From Jonesia denitrificans DSM 20603 (lineage in GTDB: Bacteria; Actinomycetota; Actinomycetes; Actinomycetales; Cellulomonadaceae): DNA of 64,000 nt. The translations under genes were made by a program, and so were the position numbers. This document shows positions 49,979-59,884 of the stretch, piece by piece. The stretch's first letter is position 1; every line of letters starts with the position of its first letter. The stretch covers positions 1,860,001 to 1,924,000 of the forward strand of contig NC_013174.1 in NCBI RefSeq assembly GCF_000024065.1, read 5' to 3'. A model generated the notes under the pieces. That model was not told the DNA's origin. It did not search any database and saw only the letters and a list, made by a program, of their open reading frames with translations.

Positions 49979-52621
49979 TTATGAGATACGCATCAGGTCA
50001 TTCACTGACCGGACAATGAACCGCGCCTGCTCACCATGCGCAAGGCGATCCGCCACCTGGAGTGCCGACAGCCGGGTCCACACTGTGAAGGTGTGGCTCT
50101 CCCCCGCTTGGATGGTGACCAACTGGTCATCCACGCTGGCCTGAGGGTCGAGCCGGTCCACGAGGAGCGCCACATCCACAGCAAGACTGTGAGCAGAAAG
50201 CGTCACGTGAACCGGGCTCGCCCCGGTATCCGTGGTGCCGCGCGCGACCACGGAGTCTGAACCAGGAGACACCTGCGCCACGGTGACCGCCTGGGAATCA
50301 AGGGACAAATTTTTCAACTCAGTGAAGTAGTGGAACGTGCGCACATCCCCCACCGACACCACAACGTAACTGGCCTCAGGTGACGCAGGGTGACGCACAT
50401 CGTCAGGCAGTGGGAACGACTCCACACTGCGAGCCGCAACCCGAACCGGCTGGCTCACCGAGGCAAGAGCGGTGCCATCGAGAGACCGAAGCTCGCAGGT
50501 TGCCTCCCCGTCCCACACGTGCGCGGTGTCATTGACCACATACACCGTGGGAGTACCCAACGCGTCGCGCCCGGCTGGCAGATCCTCACCAAACCCGGCA
50601 CCCAACGCGGTAGCAACAGCACCTTCACCACCGCCCACCACATCGCTCACAGGTTTGACCGTGATCAAGCGCGGCGCAAACGCATGAGCCAACCCGTAGT
50701 ACAACGGTTTGTTGCGGCCATGAGAGTCAATAGCCGCCCATGACGTCACCGGCCAGCAGTCATTGAGCTGCCACACGATAGCACCGGCGGTGTAGGGCCA
50801 CCGGGACCGGAAATGCTCCACGCCAAACGCAACAGAGTGTGCCTGAGACAATTGTGTCGCCCAATTCCAGTCCGCAAAATCCGTGGGGAGCGGCAGGTGG
50901 GGGGCAAGCCCACGGTCTAGTTTCGCGTTCCCGTCCTCGGCTTTTTGGTGGAGGAGGAACTCGTCACTGTCCTTATGCAGGTTCTCCGGTGCAACAGCGT
51001 GCGTGAGAGTCGTCCACGTGGGTGGCCCTTGGTGCCCAAACTCAGAACAGAACCGGGGAACGTAGTCGAGGTGGGTGAGGTAGTCCTGACGGTTCCACAC
51101 CTCCCACTCATGCCGGGTCCCGTGACGCTGATCATTAGGGTGAACCGCGGTCACCCCTGATTCCAGTTCGGCAGTGAAACCCGGTGAATACGGGCTTCCG
51201 TCACAGTAGACGCGGGTCGGGTCAATGTCCGCGAGCAGTCGAGGGAACAGGTCAGAGTAGTAGCCCAACCCCCATGATTTGCCAGCGAGTTCTTCTTGCC
51301 ACCCCCAGTCCATGAAGCCCCACAGGTTTTCGTTTCCGCCGTTCCAGACCGCGAGCGCCGGGTAGGGGGTGAGGCGGGCGATGTTGTCGCGGGCTTCGGC
51401 TTCGAGTTGTGACCAGAAGGGTTCTTCTTCGGGGTAGGCGGCGCAGGCGAGGAGGAAGTCTTGCCATACGAGGATGCCGTGTTCGGAGCAGAGGTCGTAG
51501 AAGTCGTCGGTTTCGTAGATGCCGCCACCCCAGACGCGTAGGAGGTTCATGTTGGCGTCGCGTGCTTGGGTGATGCGGGTGTTGAGTTGGTCGCGGGTGA
51601 TGCGGGTGAGGAGGTGGTCGTCTGGGATCCAGTTGGCTCCGCGGATGAAGATGGGTTGCCCGTTGATGGTGAGGGTGAAGGGTGTGCCGTGCTCGTCGGG
51701 GGTCGTGTGGGCTTCGATGGTGCGAAAGCCGACGCGTTTGGTGGTGGTGAAGCGGGTGTCACCGGCGCTGGTGAGGGTCAGGGTGGTGTCGCACAGGGGT
51801 TGGTCCCCGTATCCTGCTGGCCACCACACCGGTGCGTTGGGGATGTCGAGGATGACCGATGCGCGGTCTTGGTTGGGTGTGACGGTGATGGTTGTGGTGT
51901 GGGCGGGTTTGTTGGGTTCGGTGGTGAGGGTGAGGGTGAGTTCGGCGGGTTCGGTGGCGTCGGGGGCCCAGTGGAGTTGGACGGTGGCGGTGACGTGTCC
52001 GGTGCCGTGGTCGTCGAGGGTGGTGATGATGGTGGGGGTGTGTGCGCGCACGTGACTCCACCGGTGGAGGGTGACGGGTTTCCAGAGTCCGGCGGTTTGG
52101 AGGTCTGGCCCCCAGTCCCACCCGAAGGAGCAGGCCATTTTGCGGACCATGTTGAAGGGGTTGTCGTAGGCGCGGGGGCGGTCACCGAGGGTGGTGATGT
52201 GCTCGCGGGCGCGGGCGAGCGCTGAGGTGAAGTCGACGGTCAGGGTGGTGGCGGTGGTGATGTGGTCGGTGACGTCGAAGCTGTAGGTGCGGTGTTGGTT
52301 TTCGGTGTCAGCGATGTGGGTGTTGTTGACGTAGACGGAGGCGACGGTGTCGATGCCTTCGCAGATCAGTTCGAAGCGTTCCCCTGGTTGGGGTGGGTCA
52401 AGGGTGAGGGTGGTGTCGTAGCGCCAGGAGCAGTGTTTCATCCATTCGAGGGATACCTCGTTCATGTGGAGGTAGGGGTCGTCGATGAGGCCTGCGGCGA
52501 GGAGGTCGGTGTGGACGGTGCCGGGGACAGTGGCGGGCACGGCGGTGAGGTCGAGGTGGGTAGGTGCGGGTCCGTCGAGGAGGTGAAGGGTCCAGTGGGT
52601 GGGTACGGATGAGGTGGTCAT
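49979..52621 (-). CDS. GH2 beta-mannosidase
   Basis: A family 2 exo-beta-mannosidase of 880 residues that releases mannose from beta-manno-oligosaccharides. N-terminal jelly-roll and immunoglobulin-like domains (SLEWMKHCSWRYDTTLTL, FGWDWGPDLQTAGLWKPV) precede the barrel. The acid/base Glu is in WNGGNENLWGF and the nucleophile Glu in CSEFGHQGPPTW. ATG at 52621 (MTTSSVPTHWTL) with AAAGGAG upstream is the start. It is downstream of the ABC permease genes on the same strand. Confidence 0.93.
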   Translation of the reverse strand: MTTSSVPTHWTLHLLDGPAPTHLDLTAVPATVPGTVHTDLLAAGLIDDPYLHMNEVSLEWMKHCSWRYDTTLTLDPPQPGERFELICEGIDTVASVYVNNTHIADTENQHRTYSFDVTDHITTATTLTVDFTSALARAREHITTLGDRPRAYDNPFNMVRKMACSFGWDWGPDLQTAGLWKPVTLHRWSHVRAHTPTIITTLDDHGTGHVTATVQLHWAPDATEPAELTLTLTTEPNKPAHTTTITVTPNQDRASVILDIPNAPVWWPAGYGDQPLCDTTLTLTSAGDTRFTTTKRVGFRTIEAHTTPDEHGTPFTLTINGQPIFIRGANWIPDDHLLTRITRDQLNTRITQARDANMNLLRVWGGGIYETDDFYDLCSEHGILVWQDFLLACAAYPEEEPFWSQLEAEARDNIARLTPYPALAVWNGGNENLWGFMDWGWQEELAGKSWGLGYYSDLFPRLLADIDPTRVYCDGSPYSPGFTAELESGVTAVHPNDQRHGTRHEWEVWNRQDYLTHLDYVPRFCSEFGHQGPPTWTTLTHAVAPENLHKDSDEFLLHQKAEDGNAKLDRGLAPHLPLPTDFADWNWATQLSQAHSVAFGVEHFRSRWPYTAGAIVWQLNDCWPVTSWAAIDSHGRNKPLYYGLAHAFAPRLITVKPVSDVVGGGEGAVATALGAGFGEDLPAGRDALGTPTVYVVNDTAHVWDGEATCELRSLDGTALASVSQPVRVAARSVESFPLPDDVRHPASPEASYVVVSVGDVRTFHYFTELKNLSLDSQAVTVAQVSPGSDSVVARGTTDTGASPVHVTLSAHSLAVDVALLVDRLDPQASVDDQLVTIQAGESHTFTVWTRLSALQVADRLAHGEQARFIVRSVNDLMRIS

Positions 52622-52750
52622 CGGGTACTCCTTTCGGCACGTGTGTGGGCAGGGTGTGTGGTGGTCTGCCTGGTGGGGGGGGCGGGGGTGCGTGGTGTGT
52701 GGGGTTCTGGTGGTGGGCGTTTGCGGTGAGGTCGCGCCCACCACCAGGGG

Positions 52751-53572
52751 TTATTTGGTGGCCCCTGAGGTGAGCCCGTTGTAGATGTACCGCTGGAGGA
52801 AGAGGAAGAGCAGCAGGGTGGGGATGAGCACGATGATGACGCCGGCTGAGATCACTTCCCATTGCGCTCCAAAGGGGCCTTTGAAGCGGAAGAGTGAGGT
52901 GGAGATGACCCCGAGGTCGCGTGAGGGCATGTAGAGGAACGGGATGTAGAACTCGTTGTAGATCGCGATGCCTTTGATGATGACGACGGTGGCGATCGCG
53001 GGTTTGAGCAGTGGCAGGATGATGCGCCCGTAGATGGTGAGGTGGTTGGCGCCGTCGAGAACTGCGGCTTCGTCGAGGGATTTGTCGATTGAACGCATGA
53101 ACTGGACAAAGATGTAGATGGATACGATGTCTGTTCCCATGAAGAGCAGCATGACTGCGGCGCGCGTGTTGTACAGCCCAAGGGAGTTGATGACTTGGAA
53201 GGTCGCGACCTGTGTGGTCACAGCGGGGACCAGCGTGGCCAGGAGGAAGCCCCCAAGGACGAGGGTGCGTCCGCGGAACCGGAAGCGGTCAATGGCGTAG
53301 GCGGCCATGGTTCCGATGATGATTGTGCCGGTGATCGCAACGGCCAAAATGATGACTGTGTTGACGAATCCTTGAACCATCTGGCCTTTGGTGAACGCGG
53401 TGACAAAGTTGTCGAGGTTGAAGGATTGTGGCACGTCAAAGGGGCCGGTGTCGCGGAACTCTTGTTTGGTTTTGAACGCGGCCATGAAGATCACGCCGAT
53501 CGGTAGGAGCGTGACAAGGCATGCAACGATCAGGGAGAAATACTTCAGGGTTGTTGCGGTGATCTGTTTCAT
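52751..53572 (-). CDS. ABC sugar transporter permease, MalG type
   Basis: A 273-residue inner-membrane permease of the carbohydrate CUT1 class. Six hydrophobic segments and the EAA loop (MRSIDKSLDEAAVLDGANHLTIYGRIILPL) are visible. ATG at 53572 overlaps the stop of the upstream permease (ATGA). No ATP-binding subunit is in the cluster; an MsiK-like shared ATPase elsewhere is expected. Confidence 0.93.
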   Translation of the reverse strand: MKQITATTLKYFSLIVACLVTLLPIGVIFMAAFKTKQEFRDTGPFDVPQSFNLDNFVTAFTKGQMVQGFVNTVIILAVAITGTIIIGTMAAYAIDRFRFRGRTLVLGGFLLATLVPAVTTQVATFQVINSLGLYNTRAAVMLLFMGTDIVSIYIFVQFMRSIDKSLDEAAVLDGANHLTIYGRIILPLLKPAIATVVIIKGIAIYNEFYIPFLYMPSRDLGVISTSLFRFKGPFGAQWEVISAGVIIVLIPTLLLFLFLQRYIYNGLTSGATK

Positions 53573-54543
53573 GACTGGTTCACCTTTTCCTCTGGAACAA
53601 GCCGTTTTTGGATCCATGTCACCACGAGAACAATGGCGAGGAGGACGACCGCCATAGCGGAGGCTTGACCAACCTTGTTGAACTTAAAGGCCGTGTCTAC
53701 GGTCTTGATGACGAACGTTTCAGTTCCGTTGGCGCCACCTGTCATGACGAACGGGATTTCGAAGACTGACAGCGACCCGGAGATCGCGAGGATGAAGGAC
53801 AGACCGATGATGGGGCGAATGGAGGGGGCAATGATGTAGAGGAACTGGTGCCATTTATTGGCGCCATCGATCTCTGCAGCTTCGTAAATTTCCCCGGGAA
53901 TGGATTGGATGGCGCCGAGGAAGAGGACGAAGTTCAATCCGGTGTAGCGCCACACGGAGGTGGCTGCCAGCGAGTAGTTCGCGATGTCTCTGTTTCCGAG
54001 CCAGTGTTGGGTGTGCTCGCCCAGCCCAAGGATGCCCATGAGTGCATCTAGGGTGCCGTCGGGGCGGAAGAAGTACAAGAAGATGAAGCCGATTGCGACA
54101 CCGTTAATGAGGTAGGGGAAAAACAACACGCCTTTGAAGAAGTTCTTGAACCGGGTGTTGAAGCTCAAGATGGTTGCGAAGTACAGGGCGATCCCCATTT
54201 GCACAAAGGATGCAAAGAAGTAGTAGAGCGAGACTTTAAAGACAGCGAAGTACTCCGGTTTGGTGAAGACGGTGATGAAGTTGTCTGCACCCACAAACTC
54301 TTTGGTTTTTGCCAGCCCATCCCAGTCGGTGACCGAGTACCAAAACATGTTTATGACGGGGTAGTAGGTCAGTGCGAGCAGGAGTACCACGGGAACCAGG
54401 AGGAACAGGTACGGTGTTCCTGACCAGCCCCAGCCGCTTTTCTTCGTGCGACGGGTGTTTGTGGGTTTCCCCGGTGTCGCATCGCTTGTTGATAAGGTCT
54501 TCGCCACGCGCGTGGGCGTGCCACCTTCGGTATGTGTTGCCAT
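53569..54543 (-). CDS. ABC sugar transporter permease, MalF type
   Basis: A 324-residue permease with a basic, Thr-rich N-terminal extension, six membrane segments starting at YLFLLVPVVLLLALTYYPVI, and the EAA loop IPGEIYEAAEIDGANKWHQFLYIIAPS. It pairs with the MalG-type permease it overlaps. It is separated from the binding-protein gene by a strong hairpin. Confidence 0.93.
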   Translation of the reverse strand: MATHTEGGTPTRVAKTLSTSDATPGKPTNTRRTKKSGWGWSGTPYLFLLVPVVLLLALTYYPVINMFWYSVTDWDGLAKTKEFVGADNFITVFTKPEYFAVFKVSLYYFFASFVQMGIALYFATILSFNTRFKNFFKGVLFFPYLINGVAIGFIFLYFFRPDGTLDALMGILGLGEHTQHWLGNRDIANYSLAATSVWRYTGLNFVLFLGAIQSIPGEIYEAAEIDGANKWHQFLYIIAPSIRPIIGLSFILAISGSLSVFEIPFVMTGGANGTETFVIKTVDTAFKFNKVGQASAMAVVLLAIVLVVTWIQKRLVPEEKVNQS

Positions 54544-54621
54544 GATGTCCTCAAAGTGATGCCGTCACGTGCAGGTGCAGGTCACGGTGAAACGACGCAC
54601 TAGGCGCTTGCGAGGCGTGGG

Positions 54622-54654
54622 GCGTGGGGGAAGCACCGTTGGCTTCCCCCACGC
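54622..54654 (-). terminator. Intercistronic hairpin after the sugar-binding protein gene
   Basis: A 13-bp perfect stem GCGTGGGGGAAGC / GCTTCCCCCACGC with a 7-nt loop between the binding-protein and permease genes. Such hairpins commonly let the binding protein be made in excess over the permeases. Confidence 0.8.
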
Positions 54655-54684
54655 AACACTCACGTCGTTGAGTGTGAGGGTGGG

Positions 54685-55995
54685 TTAGCCGCCCATGACC
54701 TCTGCTCGTGCTGCTTTCCAGCGGGCGTTGAGATCAGCAAAGATGTCTTCTTTGGTTTCGTCGCCTTGACCGCGGGCCGCATCAACGATGCGCTTACGGT
54801 ACATGTCTTGCCACAAGCCGATTTCTGCGGTGTTGTCGATCTCGTCGATGAGACCTTCTTTCCCTTCTGGGGCAGGGTACTGTTCGACGTACTGCACTCC
54901 AGCAAGAGTGAAGTCTTCCAACACTTTGGGTTCCACGGAGTCTTTCAGTGGGGATAGCCCACCTTGGGTTTCTGCGTAACCGGAGTGGTTGTTGAACCAG
55001 TCAATCCACTGGCGTGCTTCTTCTTTGTGCTTGGAGTGTTTGTTGATTGCAAGGTTGTAGTCGCCACCCACGGACGCGTAGAACGTTCCGTCCTTTTGGT
55101 GCGGGAACGGCATGTACCCGATGTCTGTCCCTTCACCACCATTGTCGATTGCTGCTTGTTGCATTTGGACGATCGCCCAGGAGCCAAGAACCATGGTGGC
55201 CACATCGCCAGTGGCGATGAGGTCTTTGGACAGTTCCCAGTCAGTTGTGGTGGGGTCTTCTTCAACGAGTCCTTCAGCGACCACGTCATAGAGCAGTGAG
55301 TCGATCACGTAGTGGTCAGAACCTTCAACCCATGGGTTGTCTGTCTCTAGAAGTGAGTTGACATAGTTGGGGTCAGCGGAAATTTCACCACGGTGCGCTT
55401 CCCATTGGGTGAGAGTCCACCCGGCCGCATAGTTGGTGTACATCGGGGTGGTGTCAGTGTTGTCTTTGATGGTTTTGAGCGCCTCAATGAACTCCTCCGG
55501 AGTTGTGGGGTAGTCACTCAACCCTGCTTCTTGCCACACGTTGCGGTTGTAGACGATCCCTTGGGTGTTCCCCACCACAGGGATGCCGTACACCGTGCCC
55601 TGGTAGGCCTTTTCCCGAACGAACCGGTAGTCCTCTTCGATTTCTTCCACTGTTCCCAGTGGTTCAAAGAAATCCTGCAGTTGGGCAGGTTGCACGGTGC
55701 CAACGATGCCCAGCACGTCACCGTAGTTCTCGGTGGACATACGTGTTTTGACTTCACCTTCATAGTCGGTGATGCCTTCAAACTCGACCGTGATGTCCGG
55801 GTAGGTTTCGTTGAAACGGTCGGCGTATTCATCAAATGTACCGTCCTCAACGAGGTCGGTGCGCCAGGTGAGCACTTTCAGTGTAACCTCGCCGTCGGCT
55901 CCTTCGCCGGACGAGTCAGATGAGCAGGCAGTGAGTGCCAGCAAGGATGCCGCTGCCGTGAGGGCGGCGACCTTTCGCGCTGTGCGAGGGAACAT
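54685..55995 (-). CDS. ABC sugar transporter substrate-binding lipoprotein
   Basis: A 436-residue extracellular binding protein of the family 1 type (MalE-like). Signal peptide MFPRTARKVAALTAAASLLA ends in the lipobox LTAC; then a Ser/Gly/Asp linker and the domain start VTLKVLTWRTDLVEDGTFDEY. It would deliver hemicellulose oligosaccharides to the two downstream permeases. It is divergent from the ROK regulator; a promoter is visible upstream. Confidence 0.93.
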   Translation of the reverse strand: MFPRTARKVAALTAAASLLALTACSSDSSGEGADGEVTLKVLTWRTDLVEDGTFDEYADRFNETYPDITVEFEGITDYEGEVKTRMSTENYGDVLGIVGTVQPAQLQDFFEPLGTVEEIEEDYRFVREKAYQGTVYGIPVVGNTQGIVYNRNVWQEAGLSDYPTTPEEFIEALKTIKDNTDTTPMYTNYAAGWTLTQWEAHRGEISADPNYVNSLLETDNPWVEGSDHYVIDSLLYDVVAEGLVEEDPTTTDWELSKDLIATGDVATMVLGSWAIVQMQQAAIDNGGEGTDIGYMPFPHQKDGTFYASVGGDYNLAINKHSKHKEEARQWIDWFNNHSGYAETQGGLSPLKDSVEPKVLEDFTLAGVQYVEQYPAPEGKEGLIDEIDNTAEIGLWQDMYRKRIVDAARGQGDETKEDIFADLNARWKAARAEVMGG

Positions 55996-56013
55996 CGTTG
56001 ATCCTCTCCTTGG

Positions 56014-56034
56014 TCAACACGGCGGTCGTGTTGA
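56014..56034. promoter_or_regulatory. Inverted repeat in the binding-protein leader, possible operator
   Basis: TCAACAC ggcggtc GTGTTGA lies between the promoter and the start of the binding-protein gene, in the intergenic region shared with the ROK gene. A ROK or LacI-type repressor could bind here; no second copy was found in the locus. Confidence 0.45.
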
Positions 56035-56081
56035 TGATCATGGTGTGCGAGTGGGGGTGATTCGCGTCTCCCCTTGCAACA

Positions 56082-56110
56082 TTCTTAAGCAAGTGAATAA
56101 AGTAAGTCAA
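56082..56110 (-). promoter_or_regulatory. Probable promoter of the ABC sugar transporter operon
   Basis: On the minus strand TTGACT (56110-56105) is followed after 17 nt by TAAGAA (56087-56082). The -35 is near consensus, the -10 weak. CTTGC/GCAAG half-sites flank the -10, which could be an operator. Confidence 0.5.
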
Positions 56111-56227
56111 CAGCAGATGCCTAACTCACACAGGCGGTTATCAGATCGTTGCAATCGCTCCGATCACCACCACGCCCGTGACACCCGGCATACTGGAAAC
56201 GACACACCTGCCAACAAAGGAGCGACC

Positions 56228-57505
56228 GTGGCCGCCACCGCCCGCACCCTCAACACAACCGGAAGCACATCGGTTGTCCTGGACGCCATCCGCGCCGCAG
56301 GAACAATCTCGCGGGTCGGAATCGCACAAGTCACCGGACTCACTGGCGCGACCGTATCCACCGTTGTCCGCAAACTCCTCGACGCCCACCTCGTCATCGA
56401 AATCGGACGCGCCGAATCCACCGGAGGAAAACCCCGCGTCCTGCTCGAACTCAACCCCACCGCACGATACGCCGTCGGCGTCCACCTCGACCACGGCGCC
56501 ATCACCTACGCCGTGACCAACCTCGCCGGAGCCCCCGTCGCACGCCTCGCCCGCCCCGGCCCCGGCAACGCCAGCCCTGCCGACGTCGTCATCCGCATGG
56601 CCGACGAAATCAACATGCTTGTCGAATCCATCGGAATCGCCCGCGACAAACTCCTCGGGCTCGGCCTCGTCTCCCCCGGTCCCCTCTCCTCACGAGCCGG
56701 AATGCACCTGACACCACCCTTCATGCGCTCCTGGGAAGACTTCCCCCTCGACACCCAACTCGCCGACGTCGCCCAACTACCCGTCCTGCTCGAAAACGAC
56801 GCCACCGCCGCCGCCATCGGCGAATACTGGTCCGGAGGAACCCAACGCGAAGAATCCTTCGCTGCCCTCTACCTCGGAACTGGACTAGGCGCCGGCATCG
56901 TCATCAACGGAACCGCCTACCGAGGCACCTCCGGAAACGCCGGAGAAATCGGCCACACCTGCGCCAACATCGACGGGCCCGAATGCTGGTGCGGGGCACG
57001 CGGATGCTTTGAAGCACTCGCCGGCCCAGCTGCCGTCGTCAATGAGGCCTACAGCGACCCGCGCATCGTCACAGCCGCCGCCCTCGACACCTTAGGCGAC
57101 CACACCCCCATCACCCAGCGGTTCGCAGCCATCGCCCGCGCCTCACGAATGGGCGACACCCCATCGCGACAACTCTTGGAACGCTCCGCACGCTACGTGG
57201 GAGTCGCCGCCCAATCAGTGGCAAACCTCCTTGATGTTCGTATGCTTGTCCTCACCGGCTCAAGCTTCGCGGCAGCAAGCCACATTTACGTTCCCGCGAT
57301 CCGTGACACGCTCGCCGCATCCTTCTTTGCCCGTGACAACCACGCCGTGCACGTACAACTGTCACAGTCCGCTGAAACAGCCCCCGCCATTGGTGCTGCG
57401 GCACTGGTGTTGCAAGCCCAGTTCGTTCCAGAACGATCCACGTCACTCGCCGCAAAGGTGCGATCATCACCGCATGTCAGCGAGTTGTCGACGCTGTCGC
57501 CTTAA
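56228..57505 (+). CDS. ROK-family transcriptional regulator
   Basis: A 425-residue repressor/sugar-binding protein. The N-terminal winged helix is VVLDAIRAAGTISRVGIAQVTG followed by LTGATVSTVVRKLLDA. The ROK domain has LGTGLGAGIVING and the zinc motif ECWCGARGCFEAL. The open frame begins at 55811, but GTG at 56228 with AAAGGAG upstream is the real start, since upstream sequence is antisense to the binding-protein gene. It likely controls the divergent transporter operon and perhaps the esterase/epimerase genes downstream. Confidence 0.92.
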   Translation: MAATARTLNTTGSTSVVLDAIRAAGTISRVGIAQVTGLTGATVSTVVRKLLDAHLVIEIGRAESTGGKPRVLLELNPTARYAVGVHLDHGAITYAVTNLAGAPVARLARPGPGNASPADVVIRMADEINMLVESIGIARDKLLGLGLVSPGPLSSRAGMHLTPPFMRSWEDFPLDTQLADVAQLPVLLENDATAAAIGEYWSGGTQREESFAALYLGTGLGAGIVINGTAYRGTSGNAGEIGHTCANIDGPECWCGARGCFEALAGPAAVVNEAYSDPRIVTAAALDTLGDHTPITQRFAAIARASRMGDTPSRQLLERSARYVGVAAQSVANLLDVRMLVLTGSSFAAASHIYVPAIRDTLAASFFARDNHAVHVQLSQSAETAPAIGAAALVLQAQFVPERSTSLAAKVRSSPHVSELSTLSP

Positions 57506-57583
57506 GCGCCAGACGTACACTACAAGGACCGGGTGGCACCGCCGCCACCCCCCGTCACAGCCCTTGACCAACGAAGGACAATC

Positions 57584-58558
57584 ATGGCTTTTTTCGACTT
57601 GCCACTTGCTGAACTCGACACCTACCGCCCCGAGGTGCGCCGCCCCGACGACTTCACCGAGTTCTGGGACACAACCCTGGCGCAGGCACGAGCATTCGAT
57701 CTTGATGTCACGCTGACCAAGGTGGACACCGGACTTGACCTTGTCGATGTGTATGACATGGAGTACAGCGGGTTTGGTGGGCACCGAATCAAAGCCTGGC
57801 TCACTGCTCCAGCAGGCACCGACGGCCCGTTGCCCGCCGTGGTGGAGTTTGTCGGGTACAACGGAGGGCGCGGCCTCCCCCATGAAAACCTCCTCTGGGC
57901 CAACGCTGGGTACATCCACGTGAAAATGGATACCCGGGGGCAAGGCTCCGGGTGGGGAAATGGGGGGCACACTCCCGATCCGGTGGGCTCAACACCATCA
58001 GTTGCAGGGTTCATGACCCGGGGTATCACCGACCCCGCCGACTACTACTACCGCCGCGTGTACACGGACGCTGTGCGCGCGTGGGAAGCAACAGTTTCCC
58101 TGGACCGTGTCGATCCGCAACGCACCGCGATCGCCGGAATCAGTCAAGGCGGGGGAATCACCCTTGCCGCAGCGGGGCTCTTAGGAGACAAGGTCGCCGC
58201 CGTACTGCCGGATGTGCCGTTCTTGTGCAACTTTGAGCGAGCCACCTCCATCACGGATGCTGACCCATTCCACGAGATCACCGCTTACCTTGCCGTGCAC
58301 CGCGGCGAGGTCGACCAAGTATTTACCACGTTGTCCTACTTCGACGCGGTGAACTTTGCACCTGCTGCGAGCGCACCTGCGTTGTTCTCGGTGGCGCTCA
58401 TGGACATGATTTGCCCGCCATCTACTGTGTTTAGTGCGTTTAACCACTATGGGCATGATGACAAAGACATTGTTGTTTACCCCTACAACGGTCACGAAGG
58501 TGGCCAAATCCATCAAGTAGCGCGTCAGCTTCCGTGGCTACGTTCTCGACTCGCATAA
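57584..58558 (+). CDS. CE7-type acetyl xylan esterase / cephalosporin-C deacetylase family protein
   Basis: A 324-residue alpha/beta hydrolase that removes acetyl groups from oligosaccharides. It carries the CE7 features: oxyanion region EFVGYNGGRGLPHENL, DTRGQGSGW, nucleophile in GISQGGG, acid in LMDMICPPSTVF and His in YNGHEGGQ. ATG at 57584 (MAFFDLPLAELD) is the start. It follows ROK by about 80 bp and precedes the epimerase gene by 9 bp. Confidence 0.92.
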   Translation: MAFFDLPLAELDTYRPEVRRPDDFTEFWDTTLAQARAFDLDVTLTKVDTGLDLVDVYDMEYSGFGGHRIKAWLTAPAGTDGPLPAVVEFVGYNGGRGLPHENLLWANAGYIHVKMDTRGQGSGWGNGGHTPDPVGSTPSVAGFMTRGITDPADYYYRRVYTDAVRAWEATVSLDRVDPQRTAIAGISQGGGITLAAAGLLGDKVAAVLPDVPFLCNFERATSITDADPFHEITAYLAVHRGEVDQVFTTLSYFDAVNFAPAASAPALFSVALMDMICPPSTVFSAFNHYGHDDKDIVVYPYNGHEGGQIHQVARQLPWLRSRLA

Positions 58559-58567
58559 GGATGATTC

Positions 58568-59824
58568 ATGATTGACCACACTGGCCCTGCGTTGACGTCT
58601 CCTGATCACCATGCGTGGTTGCGCCTTCAAGCGCGCGGGTTACTTGATTTTGCTCGGAAGACCATGGTTGCTGGTCGGGGTGCTGGGTGGCTGACCGTCG
58701 ATGGGCAGGTTGATGACACGCAAGCGATTCACACGTGGATCACCGCTCGAATGGTGCACGCGTTTTCGTTAGGGGCCATTCTTGGAGATGCGCATGCCCG
58801 GGAAATTGCGCAGGAAGGATTGGACGCGTTGCGGTCCGGTCCGTTGCGTGACAGCGAGCATGATGGGTGGTTCGCATCGATTCCGGTGACTGCTGGGGCT
58901 GGTGAGGTTGATTCGACAAAGAGCGCGTACGCTCATGCGTTTGTTGTGTTGGCGGCGTCCTCTGCCCGTGTAGCTGGGTTGTCAGGTGCGCAAGAGTTGT
59001 TGACGCAGGGGTTGGCGATTCTTGAGGACCGGTTTTTTGATGCAGGCACGGGTTTACACGTCGATGAATGGGATGCATCGTGGTCGGTTCTTGATGATTA
59101 CCGTGGTGTCAACGCCAATATGCATGCGGTGGAGGCGCTTCTTGCGGCGGGTGATGTCACGGGTGACCCGGTGTGGCATGAGCGGGCGTTAGGGATCGCG
59201 AAGACGGTGGCGTTGCAGTGGGCTGCCCCCAACGGGTGGCGGATTCCTGAGCATTTCTCACCATCGTGGGAGCCGTTGCTCGAGTTCAACGATGACCGTC
59301 GTGCTGATCCGTTTAAACCGTATGGGGCAACGGTTGGTCATGGTATTGAGTGGGCGCGGTTGTTGTTGCACCTTGATGCGACGTTCCCGGGGCAGCACCC
59401 GTGGTTACAGGAGTCGGCGCGGTCGTTGTATTCGCGGGCGATTGCTGATGGGTGGCGCCGTTCCACTGCAGGTCACATGGGGTTTGTGTACACGACGGGG
59501 TGGGGTGGCGAACCTATTGTGGAAACCCGGATGCACTGGGTTCCTGCTGAGGCGTTGGCTGCTGCGTCTGCCTTGTTCACCGCGACGTCCGCGCCGTTTT
59601 ATGCCAAGGACTACGAGCAGTGGCTTGCCCATGTGGAGCGGTTCTTTGTTGATGAGGCGCATGGATCGTGGCATCACGAGTTAGATACCGCGAATCGACC
59701 CAGTGGAACTGTGTGGCCAGGGAAACCCGATATTTACCATGCCATTGGCGCTTTCTTGACCCCAACAGTCCCGCTGAGTCCAACTCTTGCTTCGGCGTTG
59801 GCAGCACAAACCAGCGGGCGGTGA
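58568..59824 (+). CDS. AGE-family sugar epimerase/isomerase
   Basis: A 418-residue (alpha/alpha)6-barrel protein of the N-acylglucosamine 2-epimerase superfamily. Motifs: DTQAIHTWITARMVHAF, DDYRGVNANMHAVEALLA, HGIEWARLLLHLD and GWRRSTAGHMGFVYT, with the conserved histidines. With a beta-mannosidase in the locus, a mannose isomerase or mannobiose epimerase role is the most likely; sequence alone does not decide. Its stop codon lies in the loop of a terminator hairpin. Confidence 0.88.
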   Translation: MIDHTGPALTSPDHHAWLRLQARGLLDFARKTMVAGRGAGWLTVDGQVDDTQAIHTWITARMVHAFSLGAILGDAHAREIAQEGLDALRSGPLRDSEHDGWFASIPVTAGAGEVDSTKSAYAHAFVVLAASSARVAGLSGAQELLTQGLAILEDRFFDAGTGLHVDEWDASWSVLDDYRGVNANMHAVEALLAAGDVTGDPVWHERALGIAKTVALQWAAPNGWRIPEHFSPSWEPLLEFNDDRRADPFKPYGATVGHGIEWARLLLHLDATFPGQHPWLQESARSLYSRAIADGWRRSTAGHMGFVYTTGWGGEPIVETRMHWVPAEALAAASALFTATSAPFYAKDYEQWLAHVERFFVDEAHGSWHHELDTANRPSGTVWPGKPDIYHAIGAFLTPTVPLSPTLASALAAQTSGR

Positions 59825-59840
59825 CGTCTCCGCCCGCTGG
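59811..59840. terminator. First hairpin at the 3' end of the AGE gene
   Basis: CCAGCGGGCGG (59811-59821) and CCGCCCGCTGG (59830-59840) form an 11-bp perfect stem; the AGE stop codon TGA is in the loop. Confidence 0.65.
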
Positions 59841-59843
59841 TGT

Positions 59844-59884
59844 GACCGCATCGGTGCTACCCCGCAAGGGTCACCGATGCGGTC
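59844..59884. terminator. Terminator of the AGE gene, overlapping GH31 3' end
   Basis: GACCGCATCGGTG (59844-59856) and CACCGATGCGGTC (59872-59884) form a 13-bp perfect stem followed on the plus strand by TTTTCT. The stop codon of the convergent GH31 gene is in the loop. Confidence 0.8.

Noticed and set aside
55811-56227. N-terminal extension of the ROK regulator to 55811
   Set aside because: That part is antisense to the binding-protein gene and its promoter; GTG at 56228 has a good ribosome binding site and matches the family start.
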